Shown: piece by piece, positions 39,183 to 64,000 of the stretch
Numbering within the stretch: the first letter of the stretch is position 1
How the letters are laid out: every line of letters begins with the position of its first letter
DNA from: Trichoplax sp. H2
Taxonomy: Eukaryota > Placozoa > Uniplacotomia > Trichoplacea
Direction of reading: 5' to 3'
DNA length: 64,000 nt
NCBI GenBank assembly: GCA_003344405.1
Contig: NOWV01000055.1
Location: forward strand, 310,001 to 374,000
Notes under the pieces: generated by a model
The model's database searches: none
The model's input: the letters and a program-made list of their open reading frames with translations, nothing else
Told to the model about the DNA's origin: nothing
Made by a program: the position numbers and the translations under genes

Positions 39183-42100
39183 TTAACGATAAAGAAGGAA
39201 GGAAACTAGCAGAAGTAATGGTAGCAGGGTCCACACTTGCGTTTGGTTATGGTTCATACCAACTGCTGCACCTGTTGTAGTTTTATTATGATCGGCAACA
39301 ACTTTATCACCGTACTGGCTTAAAAATTCCAAGCAGACACCATTGGACCAACCGAAGCCCACCTAGATATTCAAAAATTTTAAATTAATCCTTGGAAAAT
39401 TAATGTTAACTGCAATTTCTTTATCGAATTGACGGTATGAATTATTAGTTATTATCATACTGTAATCAATGCCTAGATTGACATTAATCGAAGAATACCT
39501 GTACGTTGTATTCTCCACCTCTTCCTGGGTTACCAGGAATAGCAGCATCGAACTATTTGTATACAAATTTAATTGAAAAATATTCCAGTTACTTTATATC
39601 AAAGCTATGAAAGAACGTTATGACATTTACGGCTATAACATATTTACAGTTTTTTTAGTTCTACTGACCTTTTCGTACATATAACCAGTCGATTTCCATG
39701 ATCGCCAGTTTGTCAATAGCCATTTTTGAGCTAATTTGAAAGCTTCATCTTTTAATTCTGGTGCTTCACTTCCGGACATAGCTGCAACAGCCATTTGCTG
39801 CAATGGTGGCCATGAATTTGGATAATCCCATTGCTGGCCACTGCGAAGTAAAGTGGTTGGTATACCTCCAGCAAAATCGAAGATTTTCATCGCCTAGAAA
39901 TTGATTTAGGCAAGATTGATAGCAATTATTGAGTCTAACAGTACCATATACTATACTCGTATAGCACATCGCTTATAAATTGATTTAAGCAAGATTGACA
40001 TCAATTATATTATTGAGTGTAACTGTATCATATACTATGCGCGTATAATAAATCGTCTACCAATTGATTTAAGCAAGGTTGATAAGACATTAAGATTGTA
40101 ATGTGATTAATTAAATCTGCCACATTCGAACACTATTATTGCTTAGGGTAGTTGAGATTCATCAACATCTTTTTACAATCGCCTCTGCAATCTACATCGA
40201 ACTAAACTCAAATCAATGATCATAATATGCTTAATATTAATGAATTAAACAAATTGTCGGAATAGGCAACACACCTTATGATTATTCATTCTGGTAAAAT
40301 GATAATATTAGAAAAAGCTAATCAGTGATGGCATTTAATATCTGTAATTTGTTCCTTGAAACTAAATTAGCCATATTTATTATAATACACAGATGAATTC
40401 CTTTATCAAATGATCTTGTATAACAATTTTTACCTATAGATGACTCTCATGTGAATTTACCTTAAGGGCTTGGTGGATTTTTCTTTCCTTGGTGACGTTA
40501 CCCTTGAAAGAATCGTAACATTTTGCCCACATCGGTAGAAAAACTGAACCCATAAAATCAGTTCGCGGCTTTTTCGATAGTAAATCATAGTCTAGCCATC
40601 TTCCTTCGTATTCATCCCATAGTACACCTTCAATAGCATCACGGCGTGCTTCGCTAGCTCGCTTATACCTATCAGCCTTAGCATTATCTCCTAATAATAT
40701 AGAAGACGATCTATTCAGCTTAAAATATCGAATAATGTCCTTCCTATGCAATGGTCTTTATTATAATAATTTAAAGGTATATCTTATAGCATTTATATAT
40801 TTAATGGAATGAATTAAATGATTACCTAGCATTCTACTAAATTTCTCTAAAGTTAATTCATTAAAGCAAAGGATAGCATTTAGGTCAACTGGAATAATCT
40901 GCTTCGTTACTATGCTAGATAAATCTCCAATAGGTTTTTTAAACCATCGACTGCTAAAATCCCAACCACTTTCGGCAGCGGAAGCAATGTCAGAATACAA
41001 TTCTGCGGCTATTTGTAATCAATAAAATTGATGATGTATTAATATATTTATATATGGCAACTATTTCAAGTAGTGATATAGAAGCATACCAGCATTGGGA
41101 TTTAAATTCTTTGCAGTTTCGACGTCTTCCCGATACGATTCTGGCCTGAGTAATAAATGAAGAATTGTAAATAAACTTGTACGTATATATATAATTATGG
41201 TGGGTTTCTCCCTTCTCAGGTTATGCCGTATAAATTGATTACTACTTGAGTCTTTGCCAGGCAAAGTAATATTTTTATGATTGTAAATTAATTATAATTC
41301 TATAGTACATGATACTAGCTAACTAGATAGGGCTAGCGTTAAATTGCTACACAATGACGTTGCTTGGATATCGTTTGCTGTTTATTAAGTTATGACTCTA
41401 ACGTAGAGATAGATATGCTACTTAGTTAGTGCTAGCGCTAAACTGCCACGCAATGAAACTGATGTTGCCATCTCCTTGGACATCTTTTATTATTTGTAGG
41501 GTCATGACTGTAGTATAAAGTACTGGCTACCTAGTTTAGTGCCAGCGTTAAACTGCTACGTAAGGAAACTGATGTTGCGATCTCCTCGGATATCCTTTAT
41601 TATTTACAGGGTTATGGTAGTAGTGTAGAAATACCAGCTGCCTAGTAAGTTTCAGTATTAAACTGCTACGCAACGAAACCGGGATTACCATCTCTTCGGA
41701 TATCGTTTACTGTTTATAGGGCTATGATTGTAATGTAAAAATACTAGCTACCTAGTTATTCCAGCGTTAAAATGTAACGCAATGAAACTGATATTGCTAC
41801 CTCCTTAGATATCGTTTATACTCGTAGGGCTATGATTGTAATGGAGAGATACTGGCTACCTAGTTATTCCCGACGTTAAACTGCTACGCAATGAAACTGA
41901 CGTTGCATCTCTTTGAATATCGTTTACGATTTATAAGGGTTACGATCGCAATGGATAATGTCTGCCTGCAATTAATGATGTCCAGGATGGACATTAAAAT
42001 GTCTTATGCCTTACCTTGGCATACCCATATCAACAGCATAACGATTAAGTGTATATGTCTTTCCGTTGCGTACGATATCAACAGTTCGGTTGTTCATCCA

Positions 42101-45100
42101 GAAATTGTATTCTTTTTCCATTTTAGAAAGCAAGCTTTGGACATAGCTAAGATCATTAGTTGCTTCATAATAGCTATTAATCATAGGGATAAAAAATGGG
42201 GGTTGACTTCTTCTCGTATAATAAATTCTACCACCATTGGGTACAAATCCAAATCTAATGGAATGAAGTGAGAATATGTTTACATATGTTATGATTCCAG
42301 GGTGAAAAGAAAAATTGTAGAAGATGACTACGTAGAAAATGGTACAGCTTAAGAAAAGCTATCACAACTATTACTTGTTACAGTATCAATTTTCCGTTTA
42401 CCTATCAACCATAGCTTCGAAATTTCCAATCATAGCTTTAACTGTATCTTCCATATCGCTAACTAATAAGCCACCAACAACCCAAAATGTATCCCTATAC
42501 AAAACCAGAAAGTTATTATTTAATAAAATGTCTATATTGTAGTTCTGATAGAAGCAAAAATGGATCATTTTGTGTTTATAAGTGATTTATTCTAATGAGA
42601 TAATGTACCAGTAATAGAATTCTCGAAATCGTCCTCCTGGTACAACAAACGGATTTGGAACATAAATTAGAGATGTTCGATTTTGATCTTCTTGTACTTC
42701 GTCCTTCATCTAATAGTTTTAACGTAGTATTGATTGCATAATAAAACATTGCTTATTAATACCTTTTTCAAAAGATTCGCACATATAGCGTTATTTCCAT
42801 AAATGTTTTAAGGTTTAATTCAATTATCGTAACTATTTAGAATTGTGGTACAATAATATTTTAAGTAAAATAGATATAGGTGAGATTTGAAAGTCTGAAA
42901 TTAATTTCGCCTGTCATGCTCTCACTCTACGCAACAACTAATGGTCATAATACTAATGAAGAGAATAATGTCACTATTGTCAATCACAATGTATAAAGAC
43001 GTATGATTACGGTACAGTAAGCTACTAAAGTCAAGATTTATCTCGGGAATTACTCATTGACTCAGCACAATTTATTAATATTTACCCTTCTTCCTAAAAC
43101 TTTCCATAATTCATTTAAAGCTTTGGCAAATTTTTTAAACTCGCTGTCCTTAATTTTGTTCAACACTGCGGGACTGTGCCAATAAAAATGTCATTAATTA
43201 TCAATTTTTTTACGACGCATTATACAAGTATAAGAAAATTTCAATTTAAATAGAGCAAAAATATTATGTGACGGAAACTCTATGCGAAAGTATGACAGCG
43301 TTTACTTTTCTTTCCAGTCTGTAGGTGTCCAAGCTTCCAAATCTTGAGCAGGGTCTGAAAAATATTGCTTTACAAATGCTTTTATATCAGCATTCGGCGC
43401 TAAGTTTCGGAAGGCGGCTAGAATGTTAGCTAAGTTGGATTTTTAGTGAAAGTAAAATCAATTATTTAGCGTTGCATATATTATAAATAAAGCCAGCAAA
43501 TCTATCCAAGGGCTACTTGATTTTTATCCTTAATTTTAATTCGAATTTTAAAAGTATTATTATCTCCTTTTAAGTAATTTTAACTTACGATATTGAATAG
43601 ATATATCTTACAAAAATATTCTTATTATTGTATATTAAGCCACTAAATCAACACAACTCTACTCATCGATCGATAAATTGATATTACTAGGGGATGGATA
43701 AATTAATTAAAAACCATATTTACTTGGAGAGTCTTTCAATTTCATATCAACGAAAGATTTAGAATCGTTGAAAATATAGGCATCTTGGGCTCGTCGGAGG
43801 AGATCACCATAGCAGAATATTTCGCTAATATAGAGAAATGTTTCCAATGTTACTTCTGCATGAGTAGTGAACCATGATAGTGTAAAAATGTTATTAAAAA
43901 AATGGACACGAGATGATGTTGCTGTAATAGAATGAATACGAAGCAATAGTTCGTTATGCTATTGCCCTACTCGATGAAATTATTCTATGATTAAATTGCT
44001 TCCGTTCTATCTCCGAATTGAACAGTCAAAAATTTTTAACTACCCCGAGGCTCCCTTCATACGCAGTTATGGTCTAAATTATTCAAAATTAGTACAACCA
44101 AATTATTTTCAGTTTTCTGTGTAGGAATGCTGTAGGATGAAAACTAGATTGCATGTGTTATAAAGGAAGGATTGAACCTATTGATACTAGTTAGCAACAT
44201 CATCTTCAGCCTTGAGTGATATAACGTTTTTAAGTTTATGACCGTCACCATGACATGATTTAGCGGATTCTCCAGCTACATTAATCCTTTTACACGACCG
44301 TTAAACCTATTTCGTGGTCTGGTGAAAGTTATAAGGATAAAAATTTGTTATGTATTGTCTGAGTAGTGCGTACTAACAGCATAAAAAGGCACTAATCTTC
44401 GGTAAAATTCTATGCATGTTCTTTAATTAATGCAACGCTTTGAAGTATTGTATTGTATTGTATTCGATATAAAATTCATGATTGCTCTGTCTTTACAACA
44501 GCAGCTTGCTTTCTTATATTAAGAAAGTTACTAGTAGCCTCCAACAGGTCGCAACTTATTAATTCCCATTCCATGTTTCTATACATTTAGGGACTAGATG
44601 CGGTATGAGGTAAAATACCAATTTTAGATAAATATTGTAGTTTATCAAATGGGAATCCGTTACAATGGATGAAGTAGCTGAAACCAAACATTTTTAGCAA
44701 CTAAATTGACAGACATGAAATTTTTTCCATAAAAATTTGATGTCGTAGACAAATTTGGGGGTCAGAATGGCAGTATGTTCGTTTTTAATTAATACATATT
44801 CAAGGGTTAATGAGGAGACAGTAAACTAAAAAAGGATGCAAGAGGGATTTCCTGACCGATACACCTAAACGGAAAGGCTTTTAGCGGTGGAGAATTATTG
44901 ATTTTGCTTTTCCGATCAGTTGACATTAGCCGTAATCAAAAATAAAATTTATGTGAGCTGTTTCTTGATTATTTTTACTGTACAGACTGCAAAAAAATTA
45001 CTGAAGTTGTAAAATATTATCGCTCAGTGGTTCAATTTATTGTTATGTACTGTAGTAGCCTTACGATTAAGTATGATATACGTACTAGCCTTTCAAAATT

Positions 45101-45360
45101 GTTATAAACATCAAATTTTCAAGAATCAAATTAGAGCGCCGATGAAGACGGTTATTAGGAGGGAGAAATAAAAATGCAGTTACTGCAGCGGTTTTCGTAC
45201 ACATTAAATTAATTATCTTCAAAATCTACATGTAGTATTTTCATCTAATTTACTTTGCAATACCTTACCTATCACAGGGTTTAGCATTCGGTGATTGTTG
45301 TGATACTACTCCTGTAATAGCTAAGCATAAAATACTAGCAAAGACCAACTTTCCAACCAT
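39183..45360 (-). CDS. TREH: Trehalase (GH37), secreted/membrane-anchored, 13 exons
   Basis: Hydrolyses alpha,alpha-trehalose to two glucoses. Exons from the 5' end: 45269-45360, 43724-43824, 43306-43429, 43086-43173, 42609-42709, 42402-42494, 42015-42254, 41090-41145, 40826-41002, 40461-40690, 39669-39893, 39499-39552, 39183-39362. All phases fit and give 586 residues, a typical animal length. Signal peptide [17 protein letters not shown]. Family signatures PGGRFRE (159-165) and [10 protein letters not shown] (455-464). Expected catalytic acid Asp313 in [10 protein letters not shown] and base Glu523 in [10 protein letters not shown]. The last 16 residues ([16 protein letters not shown]) are hydrophobic, so the enzyme is GPI-linked or membrane-anchored with its active site outside. 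The alpha-glucosidase lies 2.9 kb upstream on the same strand. Two introns carry tandem repeats. Confidence 0.95.
39890..40090. repeat. About 82-bp tandem repeat, 2.4 copies, at a splice acceptor
   Basis: attgattta-gcaag-ttgat recurs at 39900, 39979 and 40063, each followed in the first two copies by caattat...catatactat-c-cgtata. The first unit runs into the acceptor of the trehalase exon ending at 39893. Confidence 0.85.
41310..41950. repeat. 110-bp minisatellite, about 6 copies, in trehalase intron
   Basis: The motif gc-agcgttaaa-tgc-acgcaa-gaaac recurs at about 41332, 41431, 41541, 41651, 41760 and 41871, so the unit is close to 110 bp (first interval 99). Each unit continues with ggatatcgttta, tagggctatgattgtaatg and ctagctacctagtta. 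It fills most of the intron between 41145 and 42015. Unit divergence is perhaps 10-20% by eye. Confidence 0.95.
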
Positions 45361-48283
45361 TTTAATCGAGCTTCAGCTTCCACCCTAGAAAGAAGTGTGC
45401 GAACGAAGCGTTCAATTTTCAGTAGCAATCAACTGACTACCTATTGTCTTGAATACGAATATAAATGGACTTTCGTAAGACAGTACAATATACGGATCAG
45501 TGAATGTTTTCAATTTATTTAGATAATATTGTTAATGTGTACCAGCTAATTATATCTTGCAGCTTTAATTGGCCTGAAGAATTGTTTCGATGAATATAAG
45601 CTTGTACGTACGAGTTCATAATATCATATAGCATTCGAGCTTGTGCAACGTTATTGACTGTAAATGTCCACATGATTTAAAGAATCATCTAGGCGGTTCT
45701 AATTGGGCACAACCAAGCCTTTCAGAAGCATGTTTACACATGATTTACATTGTATCATCATTTAATTTCAAAGCTGATGGAGGCCAGTGTCCATCCTTTT
45801 TAATTTATTACATTATCGACTGAGTTTATCTTATTCTACCTATAATTTGCGATGCTTAAACTATAACAATGCGATTATTCTTTATAATGCCCAATAGTAG
45901 TCATAAAAATTTTCCAGTCTATTCTTTCGACGTTAATTACAGTATCAAATACATCCATAATGTTGATGGCCAGCTAAACAAACGTTATAGACATTGTTGT
46001 AGATGTCCAATAAGATTACCGTAGTGAACTAATATTTTTTAATATTTTAACTCTTTTTTAAGTGATTTGAACTCATCTTTTAAGTACATGTACGATCTGT
46101 TCTTATATATGGGTCTATCTATGAAGGTTTATATCCACTGTATAATACGCTAACGACTAGATCTCCAATTATATATATATAGCTCGCTATACAGTAATGT
46201 TTAATTTGAGAATACAATAATCCATTAATGAACCGACACGCTAGTGTATCAAGTAATAGCCTAACTCTGATTGTAGCCATTGCGTTAATCGGTATAGTGA
46301 ATTAATGTGATATTTTACTGTCTCTCTAAGTCACCCTTATATACTTATACTTCTTGCTTCGTATCCCACACATCGATTGAGCTATACATTTTATGTCATT
46401 GCTAGTTACCTGGCTAAACATGATAAATACATGTTTACCAATAAAAGGTTATTTAACCTTGAATATAGTAGAAAAATAGTTCGATAACCGACGTGCAAAC
46501 ATTTTAGATAATAATTTAATTCGCGGTGCGGTGTTGATGTGAGAGTAAACGTGATTAATTTGCCCAATTGCTTGCGTACCAGTAAGTTTTTATAGTACGC
46601 TTTGTTTGTTTTACGATGTCTTTGGCATTGCTCTTACTTACTAGCAATGTAGAAGGAATATTAATAATATAATCAAAAATACTTTCTTTTAGCGAAAAGA
46701 TACAGAAAAAGTAATCCTTTCTGCAGCCACGAGCTGAAATGTAATATCATCGTTTTTTGTTGTAAACGTGATTATTTCTCACATTTTTATCCACATGCGG
46801 CTGTTAAATTTTGTAAAGTAGAGCCAGCCCGCTGGTAGATTCAGTAATCCGAGTAAGGATTTGGGACAGAATATACCGTACTAAAAATGGGAAATAAGTA
46901 AGATCATACATTAGCTATCAATGTATTAAGGTATAATATTGTAATCTGTATTAGAATTAGATATTTATAAATTTTATGTTAGCGCTATGATGGATCGGTC
47001 GTGAGACTGTTGCTTAGCTGCGACGATTGGGCTCAGATTGGTGATACCTCAGGGCGAGAATTTACCTACTTAGCGAGGTGAAGTTGTGAGCCCGGCGAGT
47101 AACCTGATTGGCTCCGAAAGGCCAAAACGAGAACCAAGAGGAAGAAAACAAGGCGCTGCTAGTAATGGCCAAAAGTTTATAGTAAAATATTAATAAATGA
47201 TAGTCCCTGTATGGAATATTTGTACTAGAGTTTCGTTCAAAATATGTCGGCAAATAAGATGGGCTCGAATCCTATAAAAGGGTGTTAGGGAGAGAGCTAA
47301 AGTAGCCTCTCAAATTTGCCGAGTAGAGATTACTAGACTATGTAATAAAAGTTATTCTTATCCTAAGGCATTCAGTCCCAGCATTACTGTGAACCAGTAG
47401 TTCGGAAAAGCTTAGGAGTAACAATTATTACATAAGGATAGCAGTATTCTTAAGATTTGCAATAAACATTAATTTTATATATTAATAAATTATTGACGTA
47501 GCGTAGCATATGCGTAGAAAACTTTCTCCACTCCCTATTTACGTTATTATAAATTAGAAAATTCCGTCGAAAGATCTAGCTTTCCGTCTCCAATATAGTT
47601 AATAATTCTAATCTTATGTTATAATTGTTAAATCTATATGATAATCAATCTCAAACATTGTGATGAAACTTTTGTGTTGAGCGTATTCAGTAATTGGTGG
47701 TTAATTACTCCTTGGGCTATTTCATGTAAACGGCGAACTGATGAAGGTTTCAATACATATTATAAAAAAATTTGTAATGTCCTCGTGTATGGTTCTCAAT
47801 TATCATGACCACTATAAGAGTAACTGATGAAGACTTAAAATAGCGCTCTGTTATTTATTATACTTAGGCAGTACACGTAGCTACGGAAACACAACAAATT
47901 CAAAAAATGCCATATAAAATCGGTAGAAATAACGAACCAAATCTTGCTTAACGGTATTACATAGAACTAAGGTATCTCTTTAAGCAACAGTTATTAAATT
48001 ACATTGCCTCGATTCATATAAATAGTTAGACGTTAATTAAAATATTGGTATTAAACGAGAAGATTACTATTGTTAAATAATTACAATCAGAGCAACCCAT
48101 AACAACAGTGGTAAATCAATTAGAGCGTTTAAATCAATGCTAAAGTAAACGATATTCACAAAACAAAAAGAGTTTAATAGAAAAGTTTTATAGTCATTTT
48201 GAGATATTAATGCCTTTGAAATGTTTGATACTAAAACTTCCTGACTGGATGATATCGTTTTGTAGGTATTGTATTAAAGAGTT
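45361..48283. other. Trehalase upstream region
   Basis: Should contain the trehalase promoter and the glucosidase 3' UTR. No gene recognised. A (TATTG)n run lies just outside it, in trehalase intron 1 at 44443-44463. A less AT-rich island occupies 46985-47425. Confidence 0.5.
46985..47425. other. GC-richer island, possible mobile element
   Basis: Starts near gatggatcggtcgtgagac and ends near aggagtaacaattattac. Clearly richer in G+C than both flanks. Its right edge, reverse-complemented, contains TAATTGTTACTCC, which resembles the TA-TTGTnAC ends of the other elements, but no matching left end was found. No coding frame of note. Confidence 0.3.
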
Positions 48284-60652
<12,369 letters not shown>

Positions 60653-61005
60653 GACCAAGCCAATGAGCCACTGCAAGGATGATTTTTTGGAATGGAGAGC
60701 CAAAAACGATGATGGAGAAATACAAAATGTCAGCGGCTTGCTAATAGACAGCTTGAATGGAAAATGCCTTTCCTCCGTCTAGTCAGCGACGTCCTACCAC
60801 AGTCCGTCTGACACTACAGCCATGATACGGTATCGGAAGAAATAGGGACCGGGCCGGACCGGTACCAGCACACCGGACTAGTAACTTTGACTCATCGAGA
60901 CTGACCCGTGGGCAGAGTGACCCGCGACATATATGTCACAGTCTATATGTCATATATATTTACGTACTATTCAGCATGTACACTGAATCATGGAGTCCAT
61001 CCCTA

Positions 61006-61047
61006 CGTCAGTCTATCTGAAGTTGAATGCATCAACTCTGACTGACG
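61006..61047. repeat. Nested inverted repeat
   Basis: CGTCAGTC (61006-61013) pairs with GACTGACG (61040-61047); inside, GTTGA (61022-61026) pairs with TCAAC (61032-61036). Lies in the divergent upstream region. Confidence 0.75.
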
Positions 61048-61123
61048 ACGTCTGATCATCATCATATTAATTCATTCATTATAATAGAGCTTTGTGTGTG
61101 AAAACTCTTGAGCAATTCGCAGT

Positions 61124-61347
61124 TACTGCGCACAATCGATATCTTTCTGTGGCTGCTTAACCATGCTCATTGGTAATGCGCAGAAGCATGAGACTGCGTA
61201 TTTTATTTACTCTCTAATACGCAGAATCGTAAGATTGATGAGAAGTGGAAGAAAATCAAGTAGCAAGTTTCGCAACATGCCGATTTACAACTACTGCGCA
61301 CAATCGACATCTTTCTGCGGCTGCTTAGTCGTGCTGAATGGCAATGG
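61124..61347. repeat. Direct repeat, about 55 bp, spaced 168 bp
   Basis: tactgcgcacaatcgatatc followed by tttctgtggctgcttaaccatgct (61124-61178) recurs with few changes at 61292-61347. Confidence 0.85.
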
Positions 61348-61543
61348 AGGCATCTTGGCCTCTGCGCCAGATCAACTGATCCTGTACACAATTTCGATGA
61401 GGATAATATACTAATGGAGTATGCAATTTCACTGTTGCGGTTCGCTATTTCAAACGGTATGCCATTTCTGTCATGCCTATCGATGGAGAGATGAACACCA
61501 ATACGCGGCCATTTTTTGACTAGTAATTACAATTAATGATTGG

Positions 61544-61827
61544 CAGCTAGTGTTCAAGACATGTAGTCCAAGTTTGATGTCAAAATAGGCTGGATCAAGA
61601 GCATTCGACGGACCCAGGACATTTTTCTACTACAGTACAGTATATCATGCTGTATACAAATAGGTAAAAACAGTCCAGCTAGTGTTCAAGACATGTAGTC
61701 CAAGTTTGATGTCAAAATAGACTGGATCAAGTGCATTCGACGGACCCAGGACATTTTTCTACTACAGTACAGTATATCATGCTGTAATCAGTCCTATGCT
61801 GTATACAAATAGGCAAAAACAGTCCAG
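61544..61827. repeat. Recent tandem duplication, 132-bp unit x2
   Basis: Copies at 61544-61675 and 61676-61827 are nearly identical, with only a few substitutions. The second carries an insertion of about 18 bp near tgtaatcagtcctatgctg. The closeness of the copies indicates a young event, unlike the diverged pairs elsewhere. Confidence 0.95.
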
Positions 61828-62381
61828 TAGCTTCGAGCTGTCCATCGTCAATTTTGCAGCTATCCTGCTATTCAGTTGGATAGAAAAACGACAGAGTATC
61901 GTCTGTATTCAAGGTTGGCTTTAGTTGCGCGCCATCATACAGTACACTGCTATATAACATATAGATATACGTATATATGTTACGTACAAGTCTGCAATGC
62001 AATGAACTTGTCCAGCAGGAGAGGAATGCATGAGAAAAACGCCCTAGATAGAAATGCCACCTCGATCGATTGATTGATTTAATAGTAGCTTTACATACAA
62101 TAGCTGGTCGACGGTGCTGATCATAATGTGCTATACTGTACAGTGTACAATATTCATACAGCATTGCGCCTATTTTTACTGGACCAGATGATCAAGACCT
62201 CGAGTTGCATCAATCAGAACCAATCGTCAGTCTCGGACATGACAAACTGCTAAGATGTAGGCAAATTTCTAGTAGTCCTTGATTAAAGAGCATCAATGAG
62301 TCATGTTGTGTTCTAAGTGAGTACACATGTATGCAAAAGTATTTTCGGTTCTAGTCAGATCCAACAGCTGCCGGCAGCCTG

Positions 62382-62548
62382 TAGCCTTTTATGACCTTCT
62401 TGTTAGTTTAGCTGTATCTTCATCAAGTGCATAAAACGTATTAACGTCTTGTCCTCTTCTCTTTAGCCTTTTACGACCTTGTTAGTTTACTTTTTTAGCT
62501 GCAGCATCTTCATCAAGTGCATGAAAACGTATGAACGTCTTGTCCTGT
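62382..62548. repeat. Tandem duplication, about 82-bp unit x2
   Basis: tagccttttatgaccttcttg, then catcttcatcaagtgcat-aaaacgta-aacgtcttgtcct, recurs from 62464. Located 180 bp upstream of the TAF10 start. Confidence 0.9.
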
Positions 62549-62725
62549 TGTCTACAGTCTACAGTCTACGACAGTACAGTACATTGTATTGTAGTCAAGG
62601 TCCGTAAAATGGACCGTTGTAGTGTACTGTCTCATTCACTAGGTAAAGCTGGTAACAAACGCCATTTTAATAGACCTTGTCAGCAGCTATTGCGAAATCA
62701 AGCAATCTGATCGGGATTACCAGCA

Positions 62726-63010
62726 ATGGCGTCTTTGTCGACGTCGGACAACAATTTAACATCATCGTCAATAACTACACAAAGTTTTGATAGCTTAACT
62801 ACATCATCTAAAAAGGATGTACTCTCCTCTCAAGCCAAAAATGATAAAACCAACAGCCATACCACCGTAACTTCGACTGCTTCCAATACGACGTCGAAGT
62901 TTAAAAACGCCAGCAGTGCCACTCATGCTGCAATGGGTGAAAACAACGCACAAATTGGTGGTATTCGCTTAGCTCAATTTATACAAAACATCGATGATTA
63001 TACACCAACG
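62726..63010 (+). CDS. TAF10: TFIID subunit 10 (TAF10), first coding exon
   Basis: Histone-fold subunit shared by TFIID and SAGA-type complexes in metazoans. The exon runs from ATG to a gtaaga donor at 63011, phase 0, 95 codons. The first 75 or so residues are low-complexity Ser/Thr-rich. The end, GGIRLAQFIQNIDDYTPT, matches the conserved motif that precedes the TAF10 histone fold (in human, LADFLMQLEDYTPT). The next residues, expected to resemble IPDAVTGYYL, are not found in the remaining 990 bases, so the next exon lies beyond the window. The call rests on one motif plus exon layout. Divergent from the alpha-glucosidase. Confidence 0.75.
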
Positions 63011-64000
63011 GTAAGACTTGACCATGTTGTTATCGAGGATCTTGCATCTCACACAATGTCCACGACTTCAACTTGTACTACATGTGAACCTAAACTTTAG
63101 GGGATATTGCATAAGCATGACATTGATCTGTGCTGGACAACTGCACAGGCTACGACCAGAAATAAAATCGATAGGATCAAATAATGAATTCTTCTTCATG
63201 TCGGGGGACGTTCACAGTTTGCATTCCACCAAGGATACGTAGAGAGTTTAATCAATGGTAGACAAAGAGCCTAGGCAGTATTTGAAATTATCATATGTTA
63301 TGCATTCTAAATGGTCACATACCACAGATTTGTTAGGGGAACGACACGAATGAGAGAATGAAATACTTAGTCGAGTGGCTCAACAGCACACTACGAGTGT
63401 TACAGTCTGAAACTTTTTCCATCAAAAATCATCAACTAGAAGAATTTTATGGATAAGAGTCGTAAATCTATCAGGGCTCGATCTAACAACGCATCATACA
63501 GTATACTGTATAATAGTCGGATATTCTGTTAATGTAGCGATCGATTGAATTCTACCCATACATTATCTGCGTCGTTTGATATAATATTATACCGTACAAG
63601 ATGGCTTTAACCTAGATAGATTGTTTTAAATACTTACTATTCGAGCTCTCACTCGACGGTCGATATTCTTTCCTTGGAGGATGGCAAATTCGGCCGTATT
63701 CAGTAATCTTGTGCTGTCATGATATTTAACTTACACTAACTTTAGATATATCAACAGCATAGCTGTAGCTGTATACACGGTAGTTCTTTGTAAATGACGG
63801 TAGCTCCGCTTTAATCAATCATGAAAAGATTGGTTATGATCTTGACACCCAATCTACAAAATAGAAACATAATAATATAAATGATATCCAGATCAAGTCC
63901 ATCATATCCTTAGAGAATGCATATGAAGATGAGTTATGGATGCTATTTTATATGCACCTTCTAGATACCCGATGATGTGACTACCTATCACCTAAATCGC
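63011..64000. other. Probable TAF10 intron
   Basis: Begins with the gtaaga donor. No exon encoding the TAF10 histone fold is visible up to the window end, and no other gene is recognised. Confidence 0.5.

Larger units (their letters stand above)
60704..62725. promoter_or_regulatory. Shared divergent upstream region of glucosidase and TAF10
   Basis: About 2 kb between two start codons facing away from each other, so both promoters should lie here. Contains CCGG-rich sequence at 60846-60878, a cruciform-capable stretch at 61006-61047, and three direct duplications. No specific core promoter was assigned. Confidence 0.5.

Noticed and set aside
41891-42271. 126-codon plus-strand frame
   Set aside because: Antisense shadow of trehalase exon 42015-42254 plus minisatellite.
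47261-47272. GGGCTCGAATCC, like a tRNA/SINE B box
   Set aside because: No A box or tRNA cloverleaf can be folded upstream.

Overview
The window looks like nuclear DNA of an early-branching animal, most plausibly a placozoan such as Trichoplax (inference). It is AT-rich, its genes are split into many short exons by mostly small GT-AG introns, and its proteins are animal-type: TFIID subunits, a trefoil-bearing GH31 glucosidase, a GH37 trehalase and class-B/adhesion-type seven-helix receptors. A Hydra-like cnidarian cannot be excluded from sequence alone. Exon models were assembled by hand from reading frame, splice sites and remembered family motifs. No database search was run.

Layout. (1) 348-3198 (+): the 3' 16 exons of TAF5, a WD40 subunit of TFIID; its 5' part lies outside the window. 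(2) 3.2-6 kb: unrecognised exon-like segments that may be one or two small genes. (3) 6-21.7 kb: a gene-poor AT-rich stretch with hairpin-ended transposon-like elements, diverged local duplications and a 20-N assembly gap. The gap is flanked by two near-identical copies of the same locus, one carrying and one lacking a 948-bp element. (4) 21.7-38.1 kb (+): two tandem paralogous receptor genes with signal peptide, SEA-like ectodomain and 7TM domain. (5) 39.2-45.4 kb (-): a complete 13-exon trehalase with signal peptide and hydrophobic C-terminal tail. (6) 48.3-60.7 kb (-): a complete 22-exon type II membrane alpha-glucosidase (trefoil plus GH31) with a 6.6-kb first intron. (7) 62.7-63.0 kb (+): first coding exon of TAF10, divergent from the glucosidase.

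How they fit together. Trehalase and alpha-glucosidase are neighbours on the same strand, both apparently membrane-anchored and facing outward. Together they would split trehalose and malto-oligosaccharides to glucose at a cell surface, as expected for an animal that digests externally. The two receptors keep the same exon phases, and two exons keep identical lengths, so they are a clear tandem duplication; one has lost (or the other gained) a 200-residue cytoplasmic tail. TAF5 and TAF10 both belong to TFIID, but their co-location may be chance.

By eye the right end (from about 56 kb) is less AT-rich than the left. No rRNA, tRNA or CRISPR array was recognised.
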